Source: Leptospira wolffii serovar Khorat str. Khorat-H2
Lineage (GTDB): Bacteria; Spirochaetota; Leptospiria; Leptospirales; Leptospiraceae
DNA length: 64,000 nucleotides
Direction: 5' to 3'
Assembly (NCBI RefSeq): GCF_000306115.2
Contig: NZ_AKWX02000020.1
Coordinates: 744,001 to 808,000, forward strand
Part shown: positions 8,113 to 17,119 of the stretch, piece by piece
How positions within the stretch are numbered: the first letter of the stretch is position 1
Layout of the letters: every line of letters begins with the position of its first letter
The notes under the pieces: generated by a model
Told to the model about the DNA's origin: nothing
Databases searched by the model: none
What the model saw: the letters and a program-made list of their open reading frames with translations, nothing else
Position numbers and translations under genes: made by a program

Positions 8113-10146
8113 TTATTTTAATTCTAGTTCCGGGCAAGTTGCCGAGAAGGGGACCGCAACTCCGTCTTCGCCCAAGTAGGACGAGGAATGTTTAAGTCTA
8201 TAGGAGCCGGGAAAGTCCCCTTTTTCCGTCTGCCAGTATAGGATTGCTTTGTCCTCTAAAAACGGAAAGAAGGATTTTTGGAAAACGAATTTAGTCGACC
8301 AGTCCGCGTCGGTATATGTCGCGATCCATTTTTCCCCCACTTTCCTTTCCACATCGAAATAGGATTTTTGCTTCGGATAAGCCTCATTCGGATTTACGGT
8401 CGTTACCTCGCAGGATACGAGTTCTCCTGATTTTGCGGAGCTCGCATTCGGCGTCACTACATGCGAAGAGAAGGACTTTCTTTTTCCTCCTCTCGGGATC
8501 TCGGTGGTTATGACGCTCGCACTCAAATCCTTAGGCAGGGGGCCTTGCAGGCTGGTCTTTTCCTGCAGTAAATCTTTTGCAAGGCGATCGTATTCCTGTC
8601 TAAAAAGATCCAGACTGAAGGGGCCATGCAAAGTGTGACCGCCCTCGTACTGTTGTGTGGAATATTCTTCCTTTGTGGTGATATAACCCGCGAAATCGTT
8701 AGTCAAACCGGAGAGAGCGATCTCTCGCACCTTATCTCCGAGCACTTTTCGGACGACGTCCTTCATTCTTCTACTGGACATGGTCGTTACTTCGTTCGGA
8801 GATACGATCAATCCGAAATCCCCGATGGTCACTAAGCCGATCGGTAGGATTTGCGATAAGGAAGGGTCCGGTTTGGTCTCCCCCATGGGAAAAAGGATCG
8901 CTTTCGGCTTTTGGCATTCTCTAAGCTCTTCCGTGGGAGACTGCAGTAGGAAAGAAGCCAATAGATCTATATAGAATTTTCTATCCTCGTCCTTCATTCC
9001 TTCGTGAAAGAGAAAATGTCCTCCGCCTTCTTCGGTAGAACCGGCGGCTAACGCGTATCCGTAGGCGGAAGTGCAAACCTTTTCGTCTTTACCTGTTCCG
9101 GAGAATTCCTTTCCGACTATCGAGTTGGGCATGTCCAAGAAGGATTGGGCGAAACTTAGGCCGGAAGGTAAGGATCTGAGTTTTTCGTCGTTTAAGATCT
9201 GGGCACTTGCGGTGTACTGTCTTTCGCCGATTATTCTGGTACTCTCGAACATATCTTTACCCGGCCCGGTATTGTCCAGATTCAGATTCGGAGTGACGTC
9301 TCCTTCGTTTGCTTGGGCGAAGATGGCGGTAAAATCCTTTTGCCCTCGTTTTGCGGCTTCGGATTCCGCCAAATAAGATGCGTATCCTTTATTATCGGTC
9401 GAAATGAGGTGGTTATTGAAGGTCATATTCGTGGTATGAACTCCGAACCAATTCACGAATCCGACGGCACCCTTACGAGTATTTACTACGATTTGTATCA
9501 TGGTTTTATCCACATTCGAATCGTATTTCTTACGCTCTTCTTCCGGATTCGCTTCGTATGCGATCGCCGATCTATTTACGCCGGCTCCTTCCACCTTTGC
9601 GGTTCCGATCAGTAATTGAGCGGGCTCTTTCTTAGAATACGCTTCTTTAACCGATTGAACGATTCCGTTCACGATTACGTTGTAATATTCCGGAAAAAAT
9701 TTGGTAGTGTATATGGAATTCTTAATATAATGGAAGAAACCCGCAGGTGCGCTATGAGTATGGGATGCGTTCAGTAAAACGTTCGCCAAATTGAACGAAG
9801 GATCCACTTCCTTTTTAAGTCTCGCGACCACGTCTCTTTGGACTTCATGTGGAACACCGCCCAATTCAGAGGTAACATATGCGAGAAGCTTGCCCGATTT
9901 TACGTCCTTGATAACGAGCGCTCTCGCGAATTGTCTCAGGTGGATTCCCTCTCCCTTTTGGCCTTCTTGTGCGTAACCCCAGAACATGATTCCCGTAGGA
10001 GGTCCTGTGATATCCGCTTTGGCCATTCCCGCCTCGAAGGGGAAATCTTTAGGGAGAGGTTTCGCCCGTCCGTTAGGAGCGGATTCCAATCCCAAAAATG
10101 AGAAGAATATGAAGCAAAAAATCGATGCCCTGGCGGCTCTAAACAT
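8113..10146 (-). CDS. Neutral/alkaline ceramidase family protein, exported
   Basis: Neutral ceramidases hydrolyse the N-acyl bond of ceramides to sphingosine and fatty acid. The 677-aa length matches the bacterial enzymes. An N-terminal signal peptide (IFCFIFFSFLGLESAPNG) is followed by the family opening FEAGMAKADITGPPTGIMFWGYAQ, then NVLLNASHTHSAPAGF (zinc-binding His region), VGFVNWFGVHTTNM, ANEGDVTPN, and a second half with GLTNDFAGYITTKEEYSTQQYEGGHTLHGP, ending in an Ig-like C-terminal domain. GGAG lies 7 nt before the ATG. It sits between an acetoacetate-decarboxylase-like gene and a thiolase gene. A different amide lipid substrate is possible. Confidence 0.9.
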   Translation of the reverse strand: MFRAARASIFCFIFFSFLGLESAPNGRAKPLPKDFPFEAGMAKADITGPPTGIMFWGYAQEGQKGEGIHLRQFARALVIKDVKSGKLLAYVTSELGGVPHEVQRDVVARLKKEVDPSFNLANVLLNASHTHSAPAGFFHYIKNSIYTTKFFPEYYNVIVNGIVQSVKEAYSKKEPAQLLIGTAKVEGAGVNRSAIAYEANPEEERKKYDSNVDKTMIQIVVNTRKGAVGFVNWFGVHTTNMTFNNHLISTDNKGYASYLAESEAAKRGQKDFTAIFAQANEGDVTPNLNLDNTGPGKDMFESTRIIGERQYTASAQILNDEKLRSLPSGLSFAQSFLDMPNSIVGKEFSGTGKDEKVCTSAYGYALAAGSTEEGGGHFLFHEGMKDEDRKFYIDLLASFLLQSPTEELRECQKPKAILFPMGETKPDPSLSQILPIGLVTIGDFGLIVSPNEVTTMSSRRMKDVVRKVLGDKVREIALSGLTNDFAGYITTKEEYSTQQYEGGHTLHGPFSLDLFRQEYDRLAKDLLQEKTSLQGPLPKDLSASVITTEIPRGGKRKSFSSHVVTPNASSAKSGELVSCEVTTVNPNEAYPKQKSYFDVERKVGEKWIATYTDADWSTKFVFQKSFFPFLEDKAILYWQTEKGDFPGSYRLKHSSSYLGEDGVAVPFSATCPELELK

Positions 10147-10215
10147 GGTATGACTCCGTTCTACATGGTCGTTAGGTCGATTTTAATATCAAATTTTTCG
10201 AATATTCTTTCTTTT

Positions 10216-10992
10216 CTAATCCACGATTTCGGCAACGGGGAATACCAGATTGAACGGCGAGGCGCCGATTCCGGTTTTGAATCCTCCACCTTTTATGAAG
10301 TCGGGGAAAACGCTTTCGTCGGTCCAAATCGATTCTATTCTCGCGAACTTTCCTTTTCCTTTGCCGATAAACGCCGTGCTGAGACGGCTTCCATCTTCCG
10401 CTTTTTGTAGAAGTACGTAAGGTAGTACGGAAGTTGTGACCGGAAATCCGAAACCCAGAGTACGGATGGAAATCTTAAAGAAAGTTTTCCCGTTTCGAGA
10501 GACTTCGATATGCGTAAAGGGGCCTTTCTTTTCCCATTTAAAATCCGCTCTCTCTTTAGGGATGGCCCAATTGCGGATTCCTTCCTCAACGGAAGTCTGG
10601 CTGGAAACGAATATTCTAGTGATCCGCTTATAATTTCTGTCCTTGTACTCGAAATTTCCGGGGATATATAGTAATTCATAATATGGACCGACGTCGGACC
10701 TTTCGTAATTTACTAGCATCAAGGAACCGATTCCGCCTCGATAGGATTTGCGATCCTCGTCGTCGAAGAATCCCATTTCGGAATTGTAGGACTTCCTGCC
10801 GAATAGGGGGAAAAGAAAGCCTTCTCCCGTTAAATTCCAAGGAGCGGGAAAATGTCCCCTAGAGAGGCTCGCGATTTTTTGATTGGTGTCTGTGGCTTTT
10901 TTGGGAGATTTGGATGCCGTTTTAGCTGCTTTTTGCGGGAGACCGACTGTTTTTTTCTTCGGCTTAGTCTTTGTATTACCGGTAGATTTCAT
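10216..10992 (-). CDS. Acetoacetate-decarboxylase-like fold protein
   Basis: The 258-aa protein starts with a Lys/Thr-rich tail (about 45 residues) and continues with FPAPWNLTGEGFLFPLFG, GGIGSLMLVNYERSDVGPYYELLYIPG and a domain ending FNLVFPVAEIVD. The PAPW.L.G.G opening and the PY.ELL..PG block resemble the acetoacetate decarboxylase superfamily. I see no clear Schiff-base lysine motif, so decarboxylase activity is doubtful and a lipid or small-molecule binding role is as likely. It is the first gene of a minus-strand set with ceramidase (69 nt downstream) and thiolase, and is divergent from a TetR regulator 129 nt away. Confidence 0.65.
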   Translation of the reverse strand: MKSTGNTKTKPKKKTVGLPQKAAKTASKSPKKATDTNQKIASLSRGHFPAPWNLTGEGFLFPLFGRKSYNSEMGFFDDEDRKSYRGGIGSLMLVNYERSDVGPYYELLYIPGNFEYKDRNYKRITRIFVSSQTSVEEGIRNWAIPKERADFKWEKKGPFTHIEVSRNGKTFFKISIRTLGFGFPVTTSVLPYVLLQKAEDGSRLSTAFIGKGKGKFARIESIWTDESVFPDFIKGGGFKTGIGASPFNLVFPVAEIVD

Positions 10993-11060
10993 GCGATGGA
11001 TCCGTTTCTGTCTTTTTTGGTGCTATCCTGTGAAAAACCCCGAATTTGAAAAGGAAACTC

Positions 11061-11090
11061 TTGAACATCTTGCCTATTTTTGGGATAACT
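11061..11090 (+). promoter_or_regulatory. Possible sigma-70-type promoter for the TetR gene
   Basis: TTGAAC at 11061 and GATAAC at 11084 are separated by 17 nt, each matching 4 of 6 consensus positions. They are placed to give a short leader before ATG 11122. The match is moderate and could be chance. Confidence 0.3.
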
Positions 11091-11121
11091 GGACATTGGG
11101 GATAGCGTTCGGAGCCGATCT

Positions 11122-11769
11122 ATGCCTCCGGACCGCGATCTTAAGGCAAAAACTATGACCGCAGTAGCTACACGTCCTAGACGACGTACTAGAAACAGTT
11201 TAAATAAAGAATCCATTGTTCAAGCAGCCTTGGACATATTGAACGAAGAGGGAATCGACGGTCTATCCATGAGACGGATCGCCGAAAAATTGGACTGTAG
11301 CGTGGCCAGTCCGTATTCTCATTTCAAAAGCCAACAGGATATTATAAAAATTATCATATCCCAAGGAGAGGCTCAGCTCACCGAAACATTAAGGGCCGCA
11401 CGGCTCAATGGAAATTCTTGTTATCAGAAATTGACTTTGATCGCTAGAGCGTATTACGACTTTTCCGGGAACAACCAAGAACTTCATAAGGTGATGTTCA
11501 ATACCGTTCACGGGCATATGCATCGTAAAGCTTTCCCGAAATTGCCGACGAGTTATCGGGTTTTTTTGGAAACGATTCGAGCGGGCGTTCGTTCCAAGGA
11601 GTTTCGAATTCGGGAGGAGGATTATCCTTCTCTTGCTAGGACCATGTATTCCTGGATGTACGGAATCATCGTTTTGGATATGACGGGAATGCTGAAAAAA
11701 AGAGGTATGGGCGATCCTCTCGACGAAGGTTTTTTATTCTTTCGTAAAATACTTTTAGGCGAAGAATGA
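11122..11769 (+). CDS. TetR/AcrR-family transcriptional regulator
   Basis: The 215-aa protein has a basic N-terminal arm and a TetR-type DNA-binding domain: NKESIVQAALDILNEEGIDGLSMRRIAEKLDCSVASPYSHFKSQQDI, with the helix-turn-helix inside it. The remaining ~140 residues form the helical ligand domain, with a MYSWMYGIIVLDMTGM stretch. GGAG lies 7 nt before ATG 11122, which supports this start over the internal ATG 11155. The gene overlaps the next one by 4 nt (ATGA) and is divergent from the decarboxylase-like/ceramidase/thiolase set. It is a reasonable candidate regulator of either side; the ligand is unknown. Confidence 0.88.
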   Translation: MPPDRDLKAKTMTAVATRPRRRTRNSLNKESIVQAALDILNEEGIDGLSMRRIAEKLDCSVASPYSHFKSQQDIIKIIISQGEAQLTETLRAARLNGNSCYQKLTLIARAYYDFSGNNQELHKVMFNTVHGHMHRKAFPKLPTSYRVFLETIRAGVRSKEFRIREEDYPSLARTMYSWMYGIIVLDMTGMLKKRGMGDPLDEGFLFFRKILLGEE

Positions 11770-12683
11770 AACGCAGACTATTCCCGATCGGAATCGCGGG
11801 ACTAGTTCTCGTAATTTCGATTCTGCCTTTTCTTAGATCGTTCGAAGATTCCGAATTGAACGAAGTGGCTCGAGCAAGCGCAAAGGGAAGTTTTGTCACT
11901 CTCGCGAAAGGCACAGTCCATTACGAACTTGCGGGCCCCGAAAAAGGAAAGCTTGTCGTTCTGGTCCACGGATTTTCCACTCCGTATTATATTTGGGATC
12001 CGGTAGTTGAGTCTCTATTACATTCCGGTTATAAAGTGCTTAGATTCGACCTATACGGCCGGGGATACTCCGATCGCCCGGATACGGTCTATAAGATGGA
12101 TCTGTTCGTTTCGCAAATCGAGGATCTATTAAATTCTCTTCATATTCAAGATTCATTCGATATCATGGGTCTTTCCATGGGGGGACCGATCGTGGCCGCT
12201 TATACCGGAAAGAATCCGAGCAGAGTGAAGAAAGTCGTTCTGGTGGATCCTTTTTCACAAACCACGAGTATCTTTCCCCTCAATCTGCCCTGGATCGGCG
12301 AGTATTTGAATACTACCGTTTATATTCCTTCCCTACCGAAAGGAATATCCAAGGATTTTGTGGATCCAAGCAAGGTGCCTAACGACTGGGTAGAAGGTTA
12401 TAGAAAACAGATGAGTTTCATCGGTTTTAGAAGGGCCATTCTATCCACACTTAGAAACTTAATCGTCAGAGATCCTAAAGTTCATTTCGAAAGCTTGGCT
12501 CTGGCGAAAAAACCCGTATTAATGTTTTGGGGAGAAGAGGATAAGACCACTCCCTTGGAATCCGGAGCTTATCTGAGAGAATTATTGAAACCCAAATTCG
12601 TTTTAGTGAAGAGCGCGGGGCATCTACCTCATGTGGAAAAACCGGAAGAAGTACTTCCGGTCATTTCTTCGTTCCTAAAGTGA
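11766..12683 (+). CDS. Alpha/beta hydrolase, membrane-anchored
   Basis: The 305-aa protein begins with one hydrophobic segment (LFPIGIAGLVLVISILPFL), likely an uncleaved anchor or signal peptide. The hydrolase domain follows: oxyanion LVHGFSTPYYIWDPV, nucleophile elbow GLSMGG (Ser137), an acid in FWGEEDKTTPLE and the catalytic His in SAGHLPHVEKPEEV. This is a complete Ser-Asp-His triad. The ATG overlaps the TGA of the TetR gene by 4 nt, so both are translated together. A lipase or esterase role would suit the neighbouring lipid genes but is inference. Confidence 0.88.
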   Translation: MKRRLFPIGIAGLVLVISILPFLRSFEDSELNEVARASAKGSFVTLAKGTVHYELAGPEKGKLVVLVHGFSTPYYIWDPVVESLLHSGYKVLRFDLYGRGYSDRPDTVYKMDLFVSQIEDLLNSLHIQDSFDIMGLSMGGPIVAAYTGKNPSRVKKVVLVDPFSQTTSIFPLNLPWIGEYLNTTVYIPSLPKGISKDFVDPSKVPNDWVEGYRKQMSFIGFRRAILSTLRNLIVRDPKVHFESLALAKKPVLMFWGEEDKTTPLESGAYLRELLKPKFVLVKSAGHLPHVEKPEEVLPVISSFLK

Positions 12684-12688
12684 GCGTT

Positions 12689-13024
12689 TCAGTATTTAGC
12701 CAAAGAAGAATCCACATCGTCCGAATATTGTAGGATTCCGCCTTCCAGATTGAATACTTTACCGAAACCTACGCTTTTTAAGAACGCGCAGGCGTTTCCG
12801 GATCTTCCTCCGGAGCGGCAGTAAACGATTAGATCCTTTCCGGAATTCTTCCAAGAATCCAATTCGCCAACTCTTCCTGGGAGTTCGGTGACGGGGATCA
12901 AGAGATCCGTTCCTTCAATGATCGAAATCTCCTGTTCGTTCGGATTTCGAACGTCCAAAAGATAGAAATCGTCCTTTCCCGATTTGCGTGCATCCAGTCT
13001 TGATTTAAGTTCGATAGGGTTCAT
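12689..13024 (-). CDS. Single-domain rhodanese-like protein
   Basis: The 111-aa protein is one rhodanese homology domain: YLLDVRNPNEQE near the N-terminus, the active loop LIVYCRSGGRSG (Cys69) and a final FNLEGGILQYSDDVD. Such proteins carry sulfane sulfur as a cysteine persulfide; the acceptor is unknown. It is cytoplasmic with no signal peptide. It converges on the hydrolase gene with a 5-nt gap and lies 25 nt downstream of the ABC-F gene on the same strand, so co-transcription with ABC-F is likely. Confidence 0.92.
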   Translation of the reverse strand: MNPIELKSRLDARKSGKDDFYLLDVRNPNEQEISIIEGTDLLIPVTELPGRVGELDSWKNSGKDLIVYCRSGGRSGNACAFLKSVGFGKVFNLEGGILQYSDDVDSSLAKY

Positions 13025-13049
13025 TCCGTTTCCTGTATTCGTTTATTCT

Positions 13050-14993
13050 TTAGACAGCAGAAGAAAGTTCTTCCATCTCCAATTGGAGCTTTTCCCAATT
13101 TTCGGTGAGGCGGGAAATCTCCGCCTTTGTCTCGTTATAAGTGTCCAATTCCATCTGATAACTGCGCTTTTTATAGAATTCCGGATCGGCTAACAGCTCT
13201 TCCGAATTCGCTTTATTTTTTTCAAGCAGGGCGATTTTCCCTTCGATTTGCTCGATATCCTTTTGGATTTTCTTCAGGCGATTCTTATCCGAATTCTTTT
13301 GGGACCGACTCTTGTCTTTCTGAGAATCTTTTTGATTTAGCTCGCTCGAGCTCCGAATTTCTCCCTCCGCCTGGAGATCTTCCGGGGGAAATCTAAGATA
13401 ATCGGAAAAGCTGGAATTCAGGTCTCGGATCTTTCCGCCGGAAACGGAAACGGTTCGAGTGCAAAGATCCTTCAGGAAATCCGGATCGTGAGAGATGACC
13501 AATACCGCGCCGGGATAAGCTTGCAGTGCCCTTTTCAGATTGTCCCGAACCACCAAGTCCAAATGATTCGTGGGCTCGTCCAGGAATAGAGTATTTGAGG
13601 AGAATCTTACAAGCAAAGCGAGTCTGAGACGACTTTGCTCGCCACCGGAAAGCAATCCTACTTTTTTGAATACCCGGTCGTCGCTAAAGGAAAAATAACC
13701 TAGGAGTTTGCGCGCTTCCACATCCGGGAGATCCGGATAAACGGAGAGAACCGTTTCCAATAGGGTCTTATCGGGATCCAGATCTTCATGATGGTTCTGT
13801 GAAAAATAACCGATCTTGGTTTTGGGTCCGAATGTGACGGTTCCTTTAGTTAATTTATGAATTCCTAATAAACATCTGAGGAAAGTAGATTTTCCCGCTC
13901 CGTTGGGGCCGATGACCGCGATCTTATCGCCTGTGGAAACATGCAACTCGGCGTTTTCGAAGATTTTCTTCTCCTTTCCTTCGTAGTGGAATTCTCCTCC
14001 TTCGATTCGGAAAGATAGATTACCGCTGGGGGTAAAGTTGAATTGATAATCCGTTTTGGAATTCCAAAAGGACTCTTCCGGAGCATCGACTTTCTCCCTT
14101 TTCTCCAATCTCTTGATGACGCTTTGGACCGCTTTCGCCTTTGTAGCCTTGGATCGGAAACGTTCTATCCATTCGGTTCTCTGTTTGAGATAAGCCTCTT
14201 CTTTTTTGAATTGAACGCGTAATTTATCCAGTAGTTCGTTCTTATGTTCGAAATATTCCTCTAAGGTTCCTTTGAATTCGAGTACTCCGGAAGGATTCAG
14301 TTCCGCGATGGTGTCCGAGGTCGCATTCAAAAATTCCGGATCGTGAGTAACGAGTACGAAGGAACGATTCGTACCGCGTAAATATTCCGCCAGCCAATCT
14401 TTGGACGCATGATCCAAGTGATTTGTGGGTTCGTCCAAGAGAAGAAGGTTTCCCGGGTTTAGGATGGCTATCGCGAGTCCTAACCTGTGTTGGTATCCCG
14501 GAGAAAATTCCTTTACCTTTTTTTCCATCTGTTCGTTAGAGAAGCCTAATCCGCCGATGATTTTGCGGGCCTTGGCTTCTAATTCGTGTACTCCGTAGGT
14601 AAAGGCGTATTCTTCCAGGGCGCTTTGCTCTTCCAACAGGTCGTTGAAGGCGGGAGAATCGTGATCCGTAAGATTCATCTTTTCCCGAATTTCTTCGGAA
14701 CGTTTTACATATTCGTTATAATGTTTATGTTTGGATAAGGCGGTATCGATCACCTTGGCTTCGAAATCGAAATCCGGAATCTGTTGGAAGAGCGAAATCT
14801 CCGCATGTTTGGATCTGCTGACCAAACCTTCTTCAGGAGCTAACTCGCCGGTTGCCATACGGAACAACGTGGACTTACCGGAACCGTTCGGTCCTACGAG
14901 AGCGATTTTGGATCCCGGTTTGATATGCCAGGAGAATTTTTCGAAAAGGGTGGAGCTACCGAACCGGTGCTTTATATCGATAAATTGTAGCAT
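13050..14993 (-). CDS. ABC-F family ATP-binding protein
   Basis: The 647-aa soluble protein has two ABC ATPase cassettes and no membrane segment. Cassette one has GPNGSGKST, a degenerate signature SPGYQHRLGLAIAI and LLLLDEPTNHLD. Cassette two has GPNGAGKST, LLSGGEQSRLRLALL and LFLDEPTNHLD. They are joined by a charged linker (KLRVQFKKEEAYLKQRTEWIERFRSKATKAKAVQ) typical of ABC-F translation factors. The C-terminal ~100 residues are a Lys/Glu-rich coiled coil, as in Uup-type members. It probably acts on the ribosome or in stress tolerance; the exact subgroup cannot be assigned by eye. Confidence 0.93.
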   Translation of the reverse strand: MLQFIDIKHRFGSSTLFEKFSWHIKPGSKIALVGPNGSGKSTLFRMATGELAPEEGLVSRSKHAEISLFQQIPDFDFEAKVIDTALSKHKHYNEYVKRSEEIREKMNLTDHDSPAFNDLLEEQSALEEYAFTYGVHELEAKARKIIGGLGFSNEQMEKKVKEFSPGYQHRLGLAIAILNPGNLLLLDEPTNHLDHASKDWLAEYLRGTNRSFVLVTHDPEFLNATSDTIAELNPSGVLEFKGTLEEYFEHKNELLDKLRVQFKKEEAYLKQRTEWIERFRSKATKAKAVQSVIKRLEKREKVDAPEESFWNSKTDYQFNFTPSGNLSFRIEGGEFHYEGKEKKIFENAELHVSTGDKIAVIGPNGAGKSTFLRCLLGIHKLTKGTVTFGPKTKIGYFSQNHHEDLDPDKTLLETVLSVYPDLPDVEARKLLGYFSFSDDRVFKKVGLLSGGEQSRLRLALLVRFSSNTLFLDEPTNHLDLVVRDNLKRALQAYPGAVLVISHDPDFLKDLCTRTVSVSGGKIRDLNSSFSDYLRFPPEDLQAEGEIRSSSELNQKDSQKDKSRSQKNSDKNRLKKIQKDIEQIEGKIALLEKNKANSEELLADPEFYKKRSYQMELDTYNETKAEISRLTENWEKLQLEMEELSSAV

Positions 14994-15020
14994 GGTTCTT
15001 GGAAAATTAAGAGAGGCGAT

Positions 15021-15044
15021 CCCTCCACCCGAGCAGGCGGAGGG
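15021..15044 (-). terminator. Possible terminator hairpin after the small charged protein gene
   Basis: CCCTCC and GGAGGG pair, extended by CC/GG across one mismatch, around a short loop. The hairpin lies 24 nt past the stop of the minus-strand small gene and before the ABC-F start. A TTTT flanks the plus-strand side; the minus-strand side is only weakly T-rich. Confidence 0.35.
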
Positions 15045-15068
15045 TTTTAACGGGATGTTAAGTAGTGC

Positions 15069-15236
15069 TTACTTCTTTTTAGCGAGTAGTTCTTCCTTTC
15101 TCGCTTTAAGATGTTGTACGTACTTGCTCGTTTCCCCATTCATCTTCTCGACGGCGTTTTTCAGGGCTTGATCCAGCTCTTGAGCACTCATCTTGTTGAC
15201 TTTCTTGTTCTTCTTTTCGGCTGTCTCTTCAGACAT
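15069..15236 (-). CDS. Small Lys/Glu-rich protein of unknown function
   Basis: The 55-aa product starts MSEETAEKKNKKVNKM and ends KARKEELLAKKK. It is highly charged and predicted helical, with no cysteine and no export signal. The frame is open 48 codons further upstream, but GGAAGG lies about 6 nt before this inner ATG and the upstream residues look non-coding (Pro/Ser/Arg mix), so the short form is preferred. It might bind nucleic acid or another protein, but no family is recognised. Confidence 0.7.
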   Translation of the reverse strand: MSEETAEKKNKKVNKMSAQELDQALKNAVEKMNGETSKYVQHLKARKEELLAKKK

Positions 15237-15378
15237 AGGTACCTTCCGATGCGTTCGTATTGCCAAAATTTCCGGAAACGGGCGTTTCGACAACCTATTT
15301 TGGCCCGGATGGCTCTCGTTGGATTGGTCGAAAATGGCTGGAATCGACGCTACAAATGGATTCCAATGAGAAAGACTC

Positions 15379-15825
15379 ATGCTGTATCATTTTTTTCAGA
15401 CTTCTTCGGGGTATGCGCCTCTGTTTCTTAGATTAGCCTTGGCCGTATCCATTTTCCCTCACGGGGCTCAAAAGGCCTTGGGATGGTTCGACGGGGCCGG
15501 CTACCAGGCAGCCATGGAATATTTTACCCAGACCTTAGGTGTCCCTCATTTCTTAGGAGTCCTCGTAATCGTATTCGAATTTGTAGGAACTCTCGGACTG
15601 GTTCTCGGATTCTTGACCCGCTTTTGGGCCCTAGGACTTGCGGTTACTTTAACCGTCGCCGGTTTTACTCATATTGAATTCGGATTCTTTATGAATTGGT
15701 TCGGCGATAAGGGAGGAGAAGGTTTCGAATACCACATACTCGCAGTCGGCATGAGTCTTTCTCTTTTGATTTTCGGGGCAGGGTCCTTCTCTATCGATAA
15801 GAAATTAGGAGAATGGTCCGTATAG
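15379..15825 (+). CDS. DoxX-family membrane protein
   Basis: The 148-aa protein has four hydrophobic segments and the family pattern: LFLRLALAVSIFPHGAQKALGWF in helix one, MEYFTQTLGVPHFLGVLVIVFEFVGTLGLVLGFLTRFWAL across helices two and three, and a closing YHILAVGMSLSLLIFGAGSFSIDK. DoxX proteins sit in the inner membrane and have been linked to redox or thiol homeostasis; the precise reaction here is unknown. The gene stands alone, divergent from the small charged protein. Confidence 0.9.
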   Translation: MLYHFFQTSSGYAPLFLRLALAVSIFPHGAQKALGWFDGAGYQAAMEYFTQTLGVPHFLGVLVIVFEFVGTLGLVLGFLTRFWALGLAVTLTVAGFTHIEFGFFMNWFGDKGGEGFEYHILAVGMSLSLLIFGAGSFSIDKKLGEWSV

Positions 15826-15856
15826 AAAATGTAGGAACAACGGTCTCGAAATAAAA

Positions 15857-15881
15857 AACCCGGAGTGTTTCACTCCGGGTT
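15857..15881 (-). terminator. Strong intrinsic terminator for the fecR-like gene
   Basis: An 11-bp perfect stem (AACCCGGAGTG / CACTCCGGGTT) with a TTT loop is preceded on the plus strand by an A-run, which is the U-run for minus-strand transcripts. It follows the fecR-like stop (15912) and may also slow readthrough from doxX. Confidence 0.8.
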
Positions 15882-15911
15882 CGAAATAGAAAAGGAGGCT
15901 TTCCTAATCGA

Positions 15912-16958
15912 TCAGTAGACGATCTTATCCACTGAATTCTCGTCCAGGATATAGGACCCTTTCAATGTTTGGACGATTAGTTTTCCTTTCTTTTGGGAAA
16001 CCACAACGCCTCTTAACTCACGACCGTCCTTCATTATGATACGTTCGATGCTTTTATCGTAGAGTTCTTCGAGCTCTTGTTCTGTCTTAGCGGTTTTTAA
16101 GTTTTGAGTGGTTTCGAGAACTTCCTTATCCAGTCCGCCCAAGTTCTTACGCATCTCTCCGTATTCCGGAAGAGATTTTTTGGTTCTAGCGGCATCTTCG
16201 GATACTTGAGATTCATCGGTGGTGACCACGATCAGTCCTCCGCCGTTCAGCACTTTTTGAGTTTTATCGCGAACGAGAGGAGTAACTTCGACGGATCCTT
16301 CCACAACGAAGACCGATGATTCGGTAGAAGAGGCGTTCACTTCGAAGGATGTTCCTCTAACCGCAGCTACGACTGTGGGGGTGTCTACGAAATAGTTGGA
16401 GTTCTTCTTTTCCTTCTCGACCAAGTTCAGAATTTTTCCCGAAACAAGGGACAGTCTTACTTGGGAGGAATCGGTTTGTCTCAAACCTTTTAGAATCAGT
16501 TCGGAATTTTCCTTTAAGCGAATTACACTGGAATCGGTGAGTCCGATGTCCACCGCACCGCCTTTTCCGGTGACGATTCTATCACCTTCCGAAAGTATAT
16601 CACCTAAATGTAATTGAGTCGGAGCGTCCTTATGAGTCTTAACGTCCCCGATCACAAAGACGACCGCCGCTTTTAGAAGAACTCCCTCTGCTACTGGAGC
16701 CGGAGTTTCTTTCTTGAAAACCGTAAAGTAAGAGCCGATTCCGATCCCGACGATCAAGACCGCCGCAGCGGCCAAAAACCAAACTTTGTTTTTGGACTTT
16801 AATTCCACTACATTGTTTTGTGTAGGAGATTGCATGATATTTGCCTCCACTGTTAAGCGGGGAGACTTGCCGATCCAGTTAGGATCGAAATCAGGAGCCT
16901 TAGAGATCGGTTGGATATTTTTCAGGACTTCTACGAATGTTTGAAATTCAGGGTTCAT
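15912..16958 (-). CDS. FecR-domain membrane protein, partner of the adjacent sigma factor
   Basis: The ~348-aa protein has a ~60-residue cytoplasmic region, one helix (VWFLAAAAVLIVGIGIGSYFTVF) and an exported FecR domain: LHLGDILSEGDRIVTGKGGAVDIGLTDSSVIRLKENSEL, VSGKILNLV and FVDTPTVVAAVRGTSFEV. FecR proteins typically pass envelope signals to an ECF sigma factor, and one is encoded just upstream. The C-terminal ~40 residues (IIMKDGRELRGVVVSQKKGKL..) are a small domain also found in the product at 17813. ATG 16958 has AAAGGA 8 nt upstream and is preferred over ATG 16967. Confidence 0.85.
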   Translation of the reverse strand: MNPEFQTFVEVLKNIQPISKAPDFDPNWIGKSPRLTVEANIMQSPTQNNVVELKSKNKVWFLAAAAVLIVGIGIGSYFTVFKKETPAPVAEGVLLKAAVVFVIGDVKTHKDAPTQLHLGDILSEGDRIVTGKGGAVDIGLTDSSVIRLKENSELILKGLRQTDSSQVRLSLVSGKILNLVEKEKKNSNYFVDTPTVVAAVRGTSFEVNASSTESSVFVVEGSVEVTPLVRDKTQKVLNGGGLIVVTTDESQVSEDAARTKKSLPEYGEMRKNLGGLDKEVLETTQNLKTAKTEQELEELYDKSIERIIMKDGRELRGVVVSQKKGKLIVQTLKGSYILDENSVDKIVY

Positions 16959-17119
16959 TCTATCCATCCTTTTAATACCGTTTCCCGATCCGGAGCCTAA
17001 GGGGTTTAACCTGCCCGCTCAGTTGGACTAACAAACTGCTTCCGACTTCCTTGCTCGTTTTTTTGGGGGGTATGGCTTTTTTGACGAAAAGAATCGATTG
17101 TTCGAAATACATAAAATCC

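Noticed and set aside
15237..15380. 48-codon extension of the small Lys/Glu-rich protein
   Set aside because: A strong GGAAGG site marks the inner ATG, and the upstream residues look non-coding.
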